A DNA stretch of 64,000 bases from Streptomyces rubiginosohelvolus (GCF_014649875.1 NZ_BMTW01000001.1:434001-498000), one strand, 5' to 3'; shown: positions 39,701 to 52,346, counted from the first letter of the stretch. The notes: a model not told the origin generated them from the sequence alone. Numbers and translations are program-made.

Positions 39701-40771
39701 CTACCTCCGGGCGAGCTGGCGCTGCCCGACGAGGACGGCGCGGGCGATGGTCTGGGAGTCCACCTGTACGTGGACGGGGCGCTCGGCCAGCCGTTCGACG
39801 GCGGCGGCGAGCCGGGCGATCTGGGCCCGGCCGGCGCCCGGGCTCATCATCCGGTCGAGCTTGCTCAGGGGAATGACGGCCTCGGACTCACCCGCCTCGC
39901 CGATCAGCGCCAGGGTTCCGCCGTTGCGGGCCGGCACGAGACCGCCCTTGGCGAGGTGCGGGACCGGGATGGTCGGGAGGCTGATCGAGAACGACCGGCC
40001 GCCGAACTTGGGCACCCAGCCCGGGATGCTCACCTTGAACCTGTTCAGGGCGCCGATGACGACGTTGACGGCGGTGGCGAAGCCGCGGAACGGGGCGAGC
40101 AGGAGGTTGCCGATGCCCCGCAGGACGGGGCCGATCGCCTTCATCGCGGAGGAGGTCGCGGACCGGATGGCGGCCATCCCGATCTTGAACCCCTTCTGCA
40201 CGACGGCGACGATCTTGTCGACCTTCACGAACTGCAGGATGAGCGGCGCGAGCAGCGTCATGATCAACCCGAACGGGCTGGCCGCCATGGCGAGGTTGAG
40301 CCCCTTCTGCGCCAGGCTCGCCCCCTTGAGCCCCTTGGTGAGCCCGCCGCCCATCGTCTTGCCGGCCTTGTCGGCGTTCTTGCCGGCCTTCCCGACGGAC
40401 TTCTCCACCGCGTCGGACTGCTGCTTGACCCCGCGCAGAGCGGTCCTGGCCTTGTCCGCGGAGCCCTTGAGCTTGTCGAGCGCGCCCCTGAGCTTGTCGG
40501 TACCGCCCTTGGCCGTGCCCAACGAGGTGTTGGCGGTACGCAGCCCCGTACGCAGCTTGCCGATCGCGGTGTCGCCCTGCGTGGTGGCGGTGCGCAGCTT
40601 TCCGATGGCGGCGCCCGCCCGGTCCGCGCCGCCGCGGATGGTGTTGAGGGCGGAGTTTCCCTGGCCTGCCGCCGACTTGAAACGGGCCAGAGGCGTCGTT
40701 CCACCGGCCACGATCCGGTTGAAGCCCTGCATGGCGGAGCCCGCTGTTCTCAGACTTCCGGCGAGTGACAT
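39701..40771 (-). CDS. Tape measure protein, unusually short
   Basis: The tape measure sets tail length. The product is 356 residues, short for the family. The first 150 residues are a repeated helical array (AIGKLRTATTQGDTAIGKLR, GALDKLKGSADKARTALRGV). A membrane-type stretch follows (PFGLIMTLLAPLILQFV), and the C-terminus has the signature PHLAKGGLVPARNGGTLALI then GEAGESEAVIPLSKLDRM. By the usual rule of about 0.15 nm per residue the tail would be near 50 nm. Confidence 0.85.
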   Translation of the reverse strand: MSLAGSLRTAGSAMQGFNRIVAGGTTPLARFKSAAGQGNSALNTIRGGADRAGAAIGKLRTATTQGDTAIGKLRTGLRTANTSLGTAKGGTDKLRGALDKLKGSADKARTALRGVKQQSDAVEKSVGKAGKNADKAGKTMGGGLTKGLKGASLAQKGLNLAMAASPFGLIMTLLAPLILQFVKVDKIVAVVQKGFKIGMAAIRSATSSAMKAIGPVLRGIGNLLLAPFRGFATAVNVVIGALNRFKVSIPGWVPKFGGRSFSISLPTIPVPHLAKGGLVPARNGGTLALIGEAGESEAVIPLSKLDRMMSPGAGRAQIARLAAAVERLAERPVHVQVDSQTIARAVLVGQRQLARR

Positions 40772-40835
40772 ACCCTCTCCTGCCTTTCCCTAGTTCTCCG
40801 GACCTCGGAGGTCCGGAACCCGGACACGTTTCCCA

Positions 40836-41564
40836 TCAGCCGCTGAGCGCCCTGGACACGTCCACGACCTGCCTCTGTGTGGCCCGCAGGTTGGTGCCGA
40901 GCTGCTTGACGGAAGTCTGTGCGGCTTGGGCATTCTTGTTCGCCTCGGCCCCGGCCTTTTTGAGTTCCTCTTCCTTTTTCTTGATCAATTCCATGCGGGC
41001 ATCGAGTTTCGAGAGCGCCTGTACCCGCGTTTCGATCTTCGTCACCTGCCGGTCGACCTTCTTCTCGAGGGCCGTCGCACGGTGCACGTCATTGGCGATA
41101 TCGAAGCGAATTTGCATCACTTTCCGTGCGGCGTCCGCCCGGCCACCCGAGCCGGTCCCCTCCCGCAAATCACGCGCCTTGTCCCTCCCCCCTTCGGCGT
41201 CCTTTTTCATCGTTTCCAGACGACTGACCTTGTTGTTTATGGACTGCTGATCCTCCTGGACCTTGGCCTGCAACCGGTCGATGCGTTCCTGCAGGGACTT
41301 CTTCGGATCCGCCCAAGGGAAGGTGACGAGCTGACGACCACGCAGCGTGATGCCCTTCTCGTCCGCCTTGAGGATCGTGAAGTCCGCCTTGACGAGCGTC
41401 AATCCCAGTGCAAGGCCGCCGAGTTCGTACTTGATGAGCGTGACCGAGTGCTGAAGGTCGCGGTACAGTTCCTTCTGGTGTTCGATGTCCTTCTTGTTGA
41501 TCCAGAAGGGGCGAATCCACGCCTCTTCCTTGGCCTCAGGTGTCGGTGCCGGAGTAGCCACCAA
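40836..41564 (-). CDS. Coiled-coil protein of unknown function in tail cluster
   Basis: The 242-residue product has an N-terminal domain (WINKKDIEHQKELYRDLQHS) and from about residue 90 a long charged helix (LQERIDRLQAKVQEDQQSIN; LIKKKEEELKKAGAEANKN). It lies just before the tape measure, where nothing is normally found in siphophages. Its codons use more A/T at third positions than its neighbours, a sign of different origin. It may be a split N-terminal part of a tape measure, a scaffold, or an unrelated insert. Confidence 0.65.
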   Translation of the reverse strand: MVATPAPTPEAKEEAWIRPFWINKKDIEHQKELYRDLQHSVTLIKYELGGLALGLTLVKADFTILKADEKGITLRGRQLVTFPWADPKKSLQERIDRLQAKVQEDQQSINNKVSRLETMKKDAEGGRDKARDLREGTGSGGRADAARKVMQIRFDIANDVHRATALEKKVDRQVTKIETRVQALSKLDARMELIKKKEEELKKAGAEANKNAQAAQTSVKQLGTNLRATQRQVVDVSRALSG

Positions 41565-41589
41565 TCCTCCCTTTCCTCATGACATGACG

Positions 41590-42027
41590 ATGACCACCGG
41601 GGTTCGCATGACACATCTCGATTTTCCGACCTGGGTTTCCTACGTGATACTCGTCGCCCCGACGGCGGTTATATTGCCCATTGCCGTGCCACGCCTCTAC
41701 GCGCACCTACGCCTGAAGACGAAAGGAACCAAAGCGGCAGGGACATGCCGTTCCTCGTACTTTGCGAAAGGTTCTTTTGTCCTTCACTACTCGTACGAGG
41801 ACCACAAGGGCGGTCTGCACTTCCGCAGAGCGAAGTCGGATGACTTCGGGCTGACAGCGGACGAGGGAGAGACCCTCCCGGTCGTCTTCGACCCCGCGTT
41901 CCCGCGCGTGTCCCGTACGCAGACCGAATTGCGGCGCCTGCTGCCCTGGTCTCCGGTCAGTACCGGCACCTGGGCAGTCGCTCAGGCACTCTGTGTGTTC
42001 CTGGCCGGCGCGAGGGGCATCGGTTGA
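41590..42027 (+). CDS. Small membrane protein inserted against the tail operon (DUF3592-like)
   Basis: The 145-residue product has a membrane segment near the N-terminus (VSYVILVAPTAVILPIAV), a soluble middle (GSFVLHYSYEDHKGGLHFRR, GETLPVVFDPAFPRVSRT) and a second hydrophobic end (AVAQALCVFLAGARGIG). The middle resembles DUF3592-type domains; this is tentative. It is the only plus-strand gene in the tail cluster and converges on the chaperone gene. Codon use is less GC-biased than around it. ATG 41608 is an alternative start. Confidence 0.6.
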   Translation: MTTGVRMTHLDFPTWVSYVILVAPTAVILPIAVPRLYAHLRLKTKGTKAAGTCRSSYFAKGSFVLHYSYEDHKGGLHFRRAKSDDFGLTADEGETLPVVFDPAFPRVSRTQTELRRLLPWSPVSTGTWAVAQALCVFLAGARGIG

Positions 42028-42090
42028 GCACGCGGCCCCTGAGGAGTTCACGACGCCCGGGACCTGAGGGGGTGACCGGATGAGCCACTG

Positions 42091-42779
42091 TCACCCGAAG
42101 AACGATGCCAACTGCGCAGGGCCGGGTCCCGCCGGCTGCGGCTCCGCCGCCGACTCATCAGCCGCGGGCTCCGCGCCCGGCCGGGACACGGGTACCGGAT
42201 ACTCCAGCGCCTCCGCGTCCTCGTCCTGGTTCACCGTGGCGAACATCCAGTTGGCTTCGGCGAGTTGGTCCACCGCAGTGGCCAGCAGATAGTCGGAGAC
42301 CGACCACTCCGCCGCCTCCCCGTGCAGTTCACGGGCCACCGCGCTGTCCCGGGGAAGATGCCGGAGCAGCACCGAGAGCCGCCGGGACGACAGCTCGCCG
42401 CGGTGCCAGTCGAGCAGATCGAGGCCGTAATGGCGGAGGAGGTCCGCCTCAAGGGCCTCGGCGTGTTCGTCGACGAACGCGCCGAGGCTCAGTCTTCCCC
42501 CAGGCCGAGCCCGGTCTCCTTGCCGTACGCCTCCAGGATCGCGGCGATGTCCTGCATGGTGATCTCGCGCTGGTCGAACCGCGCGTACTGCTTCTCACCG
42601 AGCAGCAGCCGCAGCAGACCGTCGACGTCGTTGTCGTCCAGGTCGCGCAGCTTGCGGGCGGTCGCCCGGGTCAGTTCGGTCGGCAACTCGAAGACGTCAC
42701 CGTCGAGTTCGAAGGTCCAGGCGCGGCCGAGCGCTTCGAGGCGCTGGGCGCGGGCGGCGTTGACGTTGAAGCCGGACAT
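42091..42779 (-). CDS. Tail assembly chaperone gpGT, made by -1 frameshift
   Basis: The second frame (stop at 42091) joins the gpG frame at its 3' end and lies in the -1 frame to it. Reading on through the slip gives HAEALEADLLRHYGLDLLDW, RRLSVLLRHLPRD and the end GPAQLASFFG, all without a stop; this is the T part of about 130 residues. There is no good start for it on its own until ATG 42372, well inside the conserved part. The tape-measure-binding chaperone is therefore probably a fusion of about 229 residues. Confidence 0.75.
42489..42779 (-). CDS. Tail assembly chaperone gpG
   Basis: The 96-residue product has AWTFELDGDVFELPTELTRA and LRLLLGEKQYARFDQREITM, the pattern of gpG-type chaperones that coat the tape measure during assembly. 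It lies between the tail tube and the tape measure, as expected. It is made when ribosomes do not shift at 42495-42501. Confidence 0.75.
   Translation of the reverse strand: MSGFNVNAARAQRLEALGRAWTFELDGDVFELPTELTRATARKLRDLDDNDVDGLLRLLLGEKQYARFDQREITMQDIAAILEAYGKETGLGLGED
42495..42501 (-). other. Slippery heptamer GGGGGAA for -1 frameshift
   Basis: The minus strand reads CTG GGG GAA GAC TGA at the end of gpG. GGGGGAA lies 3 bases before the gpG stop. A -1 slip here gives GGG GGA AGA CTG AGC and enters the gpT frame. It matches the position of programmed frameshifts in siphophage chaperone genes. Confidence 0.65.
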
Positions 42780-42840
42780 ACAAGGGCTCCTCTACGAAGG
42801 GCGAAAGTGCGGGGGAAAGGGAGGGCGTACGGCGGAACGG

Positions 42841-42879
42841 CGGTGGCGGGACCCCGGTCGAACCGGGGACCCGCCACCG
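42841..42879 (-). terminator. Long hairpin between tail tube and chaperone genes
   Basis: GGTGGCGGGACCCCGGT (42842-42858) pairs with ACCGGGGACCCGCCACC (42862-42878), a 17-bp stem with one mismatch. It sits just past the tail tube stop. Partial termination here would give more tube mRNA than chaperone mRNA. Confidence 0.7.
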
Positions 42880-42891
42880 CCACCGGAGCGC

Positions 42892-43482
42892 CTACGCGGC
42901 GCCGAAGGCCTTGTCCTTCATGATCCACGTGGCCAGGGTCGGGCTGTTCTCCGCGGCCAGCGCGGTGAAGGTGACCCCGAGCTTCAGCGAACCCGTACGG
43001 GTCAGCGCGATCTCCTCGGTCTCGGTGACCTGGCCCCGCGGGATGATGAAGCGGTACGTGACGTCGGCGCCGTCCTTGAACTCGATGCCGAGCTGACGCT
43101 CGTCCTGCTTCGGCTCGGACGCCAGCTTGTATTGGTAGGTGTCGCTCACGCCGGTTCCGGTCACGGACGTGACGGTGTCGCCGCCCATGAAGAACGACAG
43201 CGTGTCCTTGTTCAGCTGGAGGAGCTGGAACTTCACCGTTAGGTCGCGGTCGGAGTAGATGAACCGCGCCGGGCTCACCGACTGCCAGGTGTCGACCGGG
43301 TCGATCTTGTCCTTCTTGTTGAACTTGATGCCGTCGGTGGTGGTGTAGCCCAGCTCGGTCCAGCCGTCGGCCCACGTGTCGCCGGTGTGGGCCGGCGACG
43401 CCGGGCCGGTCGCGCCGGCCTTGGCGACCAGGATGCGGCCGCTGCCGGCCACACGGATCTGACTGCCGTTGTTGCCTGCCAT
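42892..43482 (-). CDS. Major tail tube protein
   Basis: The 196-residue product starts MAGNNGSQIRVAGSGRILVA and shows GYTTTDGIKFNKKDKIDPVD and GVTFTALAAENSPTLATWIM, a pattern seen in actinophage major tail proteins. It precedes the chaperone genes as in siphophages. Hairpins on both sides of the gene suggest it forms a separately controlled, highly expressed mRNA segment. Confidence 0.75.
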   Translation of the reverse strand: MAGNNGSQIRVAGSGRILVAKAGATGPASPAHTGDTWADGWTELGYTTTDGIKFNKKDKIDPVDTWQSVSPARFIYSDRDLTVKFQLLQLNKDTLSFFMGGDTVTSVTGTGVSDTYQYKLASEPKQDERQLGIEFKDGADVTYRFIIPRGQVTETEEIALTRTGSLKLGVTFTALAAENSPTLATWIMKDKAFGAA

Positions 43483-43549
43483 GTCTGCTCCTCGGTGAGA
43501 GTGCGGTGCGGGGCCGCGATCGGCCCGCGCCGGTGTGCGGAAACGACGA

Positions 43550-43572
43550 AGGCCCCGCCGGTGGCGGGGCCT
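43550..43572 (-). terminator. Hairpin between tail terminator and tail tube genes
   Basis: AGGCCCCGCC (43550-43559), 3-base loop, GGCGGGGCCT (43563-43572), a perfect 10-bp stem in the 125-base spacer. On the minus strand it is followed by TCGTCGTTTCC, so weak termination is possible. It may isolate the highly expressed tube gene. Confidence 0.55.
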
Positions 43573-43607
43573 GCAAGAAAGAAACGCTCGGTGAAGCGGT
43601 GAAGCGG

Positions 43608-44009
43608 TCAGGCGGGCCGTACGGAGACCCGGACCGTGGAGAGATACCGGTTGCCGGCGGGGCGGTGGTAGTCAGGCAGCCAGCGCGGCCCGTCCGCCTC
43701 GGCGACATCGGTGACCGCTGCCCCGCCGTACGTGGTGCCGGAAAGGGTCAGGACAGCCGCACGGGCCGCCAGCGCGACGGTGTGCGCCGCCGTCTTGTCC
43801 GGCCCGTAGACCTCAAGGTCGATCAGCGGCTGGTCGAGGTGGAGATCGTCCACCCACGCACCGCCGACGCGGGAGACGAGGACGGCCTTCTGGGTGCCGT
43901 CGAAGCCGGGCGGGGGCCTGTTGTCGACCACCGCCCCGGCCAGTTCCGGCCGGTTCTTGAGGTGATCGACGACGAGCCGTTCCGCGTCCGGAAAGGCGAG
44001 GGGACTCAC
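43608..44009 (-). CDS. Tail terminator / tail completion protein
   Basis: The 133-residue product begins VSPLAFPDAERLVVDHLKNR and has LIDLEVYGPDKTAAHTVALA and WLPDYHRPAGNRYLSTVRVS, the plan of siphophage tail-terminator proteins that close the tube. GTG 44009 has GGGAG upstream. It is the first gene of the tail operon, as it would be after head-completion genes in a phage, but here no head genes precede it; rpoC is next. Confidence 0.7.
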   Translation of the reverse strand: MSPLAFPDAERLVVDHLKNRPELAGAVVDNRPPPGFDGTQKAVLVSRVGGAWVDDLHLDQPLIDLEVYGPDKTAAHTVALAARAAVLTLSGTTYGGAAVTDVAEADGPRWLPDYHRPAGNRYLSTVRVSVRPA

Positions 44010-44059
44010 ATGGACACTCCCTTCAGGGGGCCTGTGCCGCGGTGCTGCGGAAAACACAG

Positions 44060-44105
44060 AGCGGCAGGTCCGCCGCCCGGGTGTTCCGGGCGCAGCTCTG
44101 CCGCT
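44060..44105 (-). promoter_or_regulatory. Nested hairpin with T-run in the tail operon leader
   Basis: AGCGGCAG (44060-44067) pairs with CTGCCGCT (44098-44105) and inside it CGCCCGG (44074-44080) pairs with CCGGGCG (44086-44092). On the minus strand the stem is followed by CTGTGTTTTCC. It lies 51 bases before the first tail gene, like an attenuator, or it could be a second rpoC terminator. Confidence 0.55.
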
Positions 44106-44184
44106 GCCCCAACTGTGATCCATGGAGGCCGACTTCGCAACTCGATACGGGAACCGGCCGCGGCCAGCGGCCCGCACACGCCGA

Positions 44185-44222
44185 AGGGCGGCCACCCCCT
44201 GACGTACAGGGGTGACCGCCCT
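44185..44222 (-). terminator. Terminator after rpoC
   Basis: AGGGCGGCCACCCC (44185-44198) pairs with GGGGTGACCGCCCT (44209-44222), a 14-bp stem with one mismatch, 24 bases past the rpoC stop. It closely resembles the hairpin after rplL (52267-52298); both share CACGCCGAAGGGCG before the stem. Confidence 0.75.
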
Positions 44223-44245
44223 CAGGCGTTCAAGCGACAGCTCGC

Positions 44246-48145
<3,900 letters not shown>

Positions 48146-48206
48146 TTGTCGTCAATCCCTCTTTCGGGGTCTCGTCTCAATCAATGGTCTGAACGGGTCC
48201 GGGGAG

Positions 48207-48237
48207 GGCCGGCCGCCTCGGGATGAGGCGGCCGGCC
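48207..48237 (-). other. Stem-loop in the rpoB-rpoC spacer
   Basis: GGCCGGCCGCCTC (48207-48219), 5-base loop, GAGGCGGCCGGCC (48225-48237), a perfect 13-bp stem directly after the rpoB stop. No T-run. It could stabilise the rpoB mRNA end or balance expression. Confidence 0.65.
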
Positions 48238-48243
48238 GGCCCG

Positions 48244-51200
48244 TCAGACCTCTTCGACGCTGCTCGGCTCGCGCCGGGACAGGTCGATACCGAGTTCCTC
48301 CGCCGCGCGGAAGACGTCCTCGTCCGTGTCGCGCATCTCGATGGACATGCCGTCCGAGGACAGCACCTCCACGTTGAGGCAGAGCGACTGCATTTCCTTG
48401 ATGAGCACCTTGAAGGACTCGGGAATGCCGGGCTCGGGGATGTTCTCGCCCTTGACGATGGCCTCGTAGACCTTCACGCGGCCGGTCACGTCGTCGGACT
48501 TGATCGTCAGGAGCTCCTGGAGGGCGTACGCGGCGCCGTAAGCCTCAAGGGCCCACACCTCCATCTCACCGAAGCGCTGACCACCGAACTGCGCCTTACC
48601 ACCCAGCGGCTGCTGCGTGATCATGGAGTACGGGCCGGTCGAACGCGCGTGGAGCTTGTCGTCGACCAGGTGGTGCAGCTTGAGGATGTACATGAACCCG
48701 ACCGAGACCGGGTCCGGGAACGGCTCGCCGGAGCGGCCGTCGAACAGCTGGGCCTTGCCGGAGGGCTGGACCAGGCGGTCGCCGTCGCGGTTGGGGATCG
48801 TGGCCTCGAAGAGACCGGAGATCTCGTCCTCGCGCGCACCGTCGAAGACGGGCGTGGCGACGTTGGTGCCGGGGGCGACCTGGTCGGCGCCGATGGCCTG
48901 CAGGCGCTGGGCCCACTCGTCACCGAGGCCGGAGACGTCCCAGCCGCGGCTGGCGAGCCAGCCGAGGTGGATCTCCAGGACCTGTCCCGGGTTCATTCGG
49001 GACGGGACACCCAGCGGGTTGAGGATGATGTCGACCGGGGTGCCGTCCTCCAGGAACGGCATGTCCTCGATCGGCAGGATCTTGGAGATGACGCCCTTGT
49101 TGCCGTGACGGCCGGCGAGCTTGTCACCATCGGTGATCTTGCGCTTCTGCGCGACGTAGACGCGGACCAGCTGGTTCACGCCCGGCGGCAGCTCGTCGCC
49201 CTCTTCGCGGTCGAAGACGCGGACGCCGATGACCTTGCCGATCTCACCGTGCGGCACCTTCAGCGAGGTGTCGCGCACCTCGCGCGCCTTCTCACCGAAG
49301 ATCGCGCGGAGCAGGCGCTCCTCGGGGGTCAGCTCGGTCTCACCCTTGGGCGTGACCTTGCCGACGAGGATGTCACCGGCGACGACCTCGGCACCGATAC
49401 GGATGATGCCGCGCTCGTCGAGGTCGGCGAGGACCTCCTCGGAGACGTTCGGGATGTCCCGGGTGATCTCCTCCGGGCCGAGCTTGGTGTCACGGGCGTC
49501 GACCTCGTGCTCCTCGATGTGGATCGAGGAGAGGACGTCGTCCTGCACGAGGCGCTGCGACAGGATGATCGCGTCCTCGTAGTTGTGACCCTCCCACGGC
49601 ATGAACGCCACGAGCAGGTTCTTGCCGAGGGCCATCTCACCGTTCTCGGTGGCCGGTCCGTCGGCGAGCACCTGGTCGGCGATGATCCGGTCGCCCTCGG
49701 AGACGACGACCTTCTGGTTGACCGAGGTGCCCTGGTTGGAGCGCATGAACTTGGCGATGCGGTACGTGGTGTACGTGCCGTCGTCGTTCGTGACGGTGAT
49801 GTAGTCCGCGGAGACCTCCTGGACCACACCGTCCTTCTCGGCCTTGAGGACGTCGCCGGCGTCGGTGGCGCAGCGGTACTCCATGCCAGTGCCGACGAGC
49901 GGGGCCTCCGACTTAATCAGCGGCACCGCCTGACGCATCATGTTCGCGCCCATGAGGGCACGGTTGGCGTCGTCGTGCTCCAGGAAGGGGATCATCGCGG
50001 TGGCGACGGACACCATCTGGCGCGGCGAGACGTCCATGTAGTCGACGTCCGTGCCGGGCACGTAGTCGACCTCTCCGCCACGACGGCGGACCAGGACGCG
50101 CGGCTCGGTGAAGCGCAGCTCGTCGGAGAGCGTCGCGTTCGCCTGGGCGATGACGAAGCGGTCCTCCTCGTCGGCGGTGATGTAGTCGACGTCGTCGGTG
50201 ACCTGGCCGTCGACGACCTTGCGGTACGGCGTCTCGATGAAGCCGAACGCGTTGACGCGGCCGTACGAGGCGAGCGAACCGATCAGACCGATGTTCGGGC
50301 CTTCGGGGGTCTCGATCGGGCACATGCGTCCGTAGTGGGACGGGTGCACGTCTCGGACCTCGAAGCCGGCCCGCTCACGGGAGAGACCACCCGGGCCAAG
50401 AGCCGACAGACGGCGCTTGTGGGTGAGACCCGACAGCGGGTTGTTCTGGTCCATGAACTGCGACAGCTGGCTGGTGCCGAAGAACTCCTTGATGGAGGCG
50501 ACGACCGGCCGGATGTTGATCAGGGTCTGCGGCGTGATCGCCTCGACGTCCTGGGTGGTCATGCGCTCGCGCACGACGCGCTCCATCCGCGCCAGGCCCG
50601 TACGGACCTGGTTCTGGATGAGCTCGCCGACGTTGCGCAGACGACGGTTGCCGAAGTGGTCGATGTCGTCGGTCTCGACGACGATCTCCCGGCCGGACTC
50701 GCCGATCGTCTCGGTCTCGCCGGCGTGCAGCTTGACCAGGTACTTGATGGTCGCGATGACGTCGTCGGTGGTGAGCACCCCGGCGTCCAGCGGCTCATCG
50801 GCGCCGAGCTTCTTGTTCACCTTGTAGCGGCCGACCTTCGCGAGGTCGTAGCGCTTCGGGTTGAAGTAGAGGTTCTCGAGCAGCGTCTGAGCGGCCTCGC
50901 GGGTCGGCGGCTCGCCCGGACGCAGCTTGCGGTAGATGTCGAGCAGTGCGTCGTCCTGGCCCTGGGTGTGGTCCTTCTCCAGGGTGGCGCGCATGGACTC
51001 GTACTCGCCGAACTCCTCCAGGATCTGCTCGGTGGTCCAGCCGAGAGCCTTCAGGAGGACGGTGACGGACTGCTTGCGCTTGCGGTCGATGCGGACACCG
51101 ACCATGTCGCGCTTGTCGATCTCCATCTCCAGCCAGGCACCCCGGGAGGGGATGATCTTGGCGGAGAAGATGTCCTTGTCGGACGTCTTGTCGATGGAGG

Positions 51201-51729
51201 AGTCGAAGTAGACACCCGGCGAGCGGACCAGCTGCGACACGACGACACGCTCGGTGCCGTTGATGACGAAGGTGCCCTTGTTGGTCATGAGCGGGAAGTC
51301 GCCCATGAAGACCGTCTGGGACTTGATCTCGCCGGTCTCGTTGTTGGTGAACTCGGCCGTGACGAAGAGCGGCGCGGCGAACGTGAAGTCGCGCTCCTTG
51401 CACTCGTCGATCGAGTTCTTCGGGGGCTCGAAACGGTGGTCGCGGAACGTGAGCGACATCGACCCGGAGAAGTCCTCGATCGGTGAGATCTCCTCGAAGA
51501 TCTCCTCCAGGCCGGACTTGGTGGGGACGTCTTGTCCACTGTCCAGAGCAGCCTCGACGCGAGCCTTCCAGGCGGCGTTGCCGAGGAGCCAGTCAAAGCT
51601 CTCGGTCTGCAGCGCGAGGAGGTTCGGAACCTCGAGGGGCTCCTTGATCTTTGCAAAAGAGATGCGCAGCGGGGCGGTGCTGGCACCGTTGTTCGTATTC
51701 GCGGTCGAGGCGTTGCGCGAGGCGGCCAA
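48244..51729 (-). CDS. rpoB: RNA polymerase beta subunit
   Basis: Beta forms the active-site cleft with beta'. From TTG 51729 it is 1161 residues, beginning with [14 protein letters not shown] and preceded by GGAAGGACCCCC. The upstream frame to 51759 is possible but weaker. The rifampicin region reads [20 protein letters not shown] then RLSALGPGG, with Gln, Asp, His, Arg and Ser at the key positions, so it is wild type (rifampicin-sensitive). Confidence 0.98.
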   Translation of the reverse strand: MAASRNASTANTNNGASTAPLRISFAKIKEPLEVPNLLALQTESFDWLLGNAAWKARVEAALDSGQDVPTKSGLEEIFEEISPIEDFSGSMSLTFRDHRFEPPKNSIDECKERDFTFAAPLFVTAEFTNNETGEIKSQTVFMGDFPLMTNKGTFVINGTERVVVSQLVRSPGVYFDSSIDKTSDKDIFSAKIIPSRGAWLEMEIDKRDMVGVRIDRKRKQSVTVLLKALGWTTEQILEEFGEYESMRATLEKDHTQGQDDALLDIYRKLRPGEPPTREAAQTLLENLYFNPKRYDLAKVGRYKVNKKLGADEPLDAGVLTTDDVIATIKYLVKLHAGETETIGESGREIVVETDDIDHFGNRRLRNVGELIQNQVRTGLARMERVVRERMTTQDVEAITPQTLINIRPVVASIKEFFGTSQLSQFMDQNNPLSGLTHKRRLSALGPGGLSRERAGFEVRDVHPSHYGRMCPIETPEGPNIGLIGSLASYGRVNAFGFIETPYRKVVDGQVTDDVDYITADEEDRFVIAQANATLSDELRFTEPRVLVRRRGGEVDYVPGTDVDYMDVSPRQMVSVATAMIPFLEHDDANRALMGANMMRQAVPLIKSEAPLVGTGMEYRCATDAGDVLKAEKDGVVQEVSADYITVTNDDGTYTTYRIAKFMRSNQGTSVNQKVVVSEGDRIIADQVLADGPATENGEMALGKNLLVAFMPWEGHNYEDAIILSQRLVQDDVLSSIHIEEHEVDARDTKLGPEEITRDIPNVSEEVLADLDERGIIRIGAEVVAGDILVGKVTPKGETELTPEERLLRAIFGEKAREVRDTSLKVPHGEIGKVIGVRVFDREEGDELPPGVNQLVRVYVAQKRKITDGDKLAGRHGNKGVISKILPIEDMPFLEDGTPVDIILNPLGVPSRMNPGQVLEIHLGWLASRGWDVSGLGDEWAQRLQAIGADQVAPGTNVATPVFDGAREDEISGLFEATIPNRDGDRLVQPSGKAQLFDGRSGEPFPDPVSVGFMYILKLHHLVDDKLHARSTGPYSMITQQPLGGKAQFGGQRFGEMEVWALEAYGAAYALQELLTIKSDDVTGRVKVYEAIVKGENIPEPGIPESFKVLIKEMQSLCLNVEVLSSDGMSIEMRDTDEDVFRAAEELGIDLSRREPSSVEEV

Positions 51730-51911
51730 GAGGGGGTCCTTCCGAGGGCTCGGACTCACTACGCGCGTACCGGTCCCACCCTGGACACAAAGACAGGCCG
51801 TTCCGAATCGGTCGTAAACGACCAGGTCGGAGGGGGTCGGTCATCGGTGCTTCAGCGTGGGCATGCCCCTGGTGACGGGCAGGAGGCAGCTAACAGGCAG
51901 CGCAAAGGGTC

Positions 51912-51940
51912 AGTGTAGCCAAGCGGCACACTGATGTCCA
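51912..51940 (-). promoter_or_regulatory. Promoter of rpoB-rpoC
   Basis: On the minus strand TGGACA, 17 bases, TACACT. This fits a vegetative promoter with one mismatch in the -35. Transcription would begin about 175 bases upstream of the rpoB start, so rpoBC need not depend on read-through from rplL. Confidence 0.7.
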
Positions 51941-52266
51941 GTCGGGGTTCTCAGAGACCCACGTTGCTCTCAACAGCTGTTCTCAACACCTATGTCTTGC
52001 CCTCGCGCGGGGTGCGCGCTTCTTTACTTCCCGCTTCACTCTCGATCCATGCCTCGGATACGGATCGAAGTGATGACGCGTCCTGAGAATTGCGCGCCGC
52101 GTCCGGTTCGTCAAGGCCCGCCGGTCCGATCGGACCCGCCAGGAGCCTTCACCGGCCACCCCCGGGAACCTCGCGCGGCGCCCTGAGAGGCCCGCGGGAG
52201 GCGCACGGCGAAGATCACCCTACTCGTCACCGGCGGAAGAGCAAGGCACCCGCCCCGGGCACGCCG

Positions 52267-52298
52267 AAGGGCGACCACCCGGATGGGTGATCGCCCTT
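52267..52298 (-). terminator. First and largest of three hairpins after rplL
   Basis: AAGGGCGACCACCC (52267-52280), 4-base loop, GGGTGATCGCCCTT (52285-52298), 14-bp stem with one mismatch. It ends the rplJ-rplL mRNA or lowers read-through to rpoB. Confidence 0.75.
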
Positions 52299-52303
52299 GG
52301 CGC

Positions 52304-52340
52304 GGGCACGTGACGTGCCCAGGGAGTCCCGAGGACTCCC
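52304..52340 (-). other. Two further small hairpins directly after rplL
   Basis: GGGCACGT/ACGTGCCC (52304-52320) and GGGAGTCC/GGACTCCC (52322-52340) stand between the rplL stop and the larger hairpin. They may protect the mRNA end or act with it as an attenuator. Confidence 0.55.
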
Positions 52341-52346
52341 GAGGTG

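Larger units (their letters stand above)
51730..52346. other. rplL-rpoB intergenic region
   Basis: A 617-base gap with no gene. From the rplL side it holds three tandem hairpins (52267-52340), then an unremarkable GC-rich stretch, then the promoter at 51912-51940, then about 170 bases of rpoB leader. Confidence 0.7.

Noticed and set aside
33191..44009. Complete prophage
   Set aside because: No integrase, terminase, portal, capsid or replication genes and no clear attachment repeats were found between rpoC and rpsL.
33191..44009. Contractile injection system or R-type tailocin
   Set aside because: No sheath, baseplate wedge (gpJ/gpI-like), spike or AAA ATPase gene is seen; the gene order is that of a non-contractile tail.
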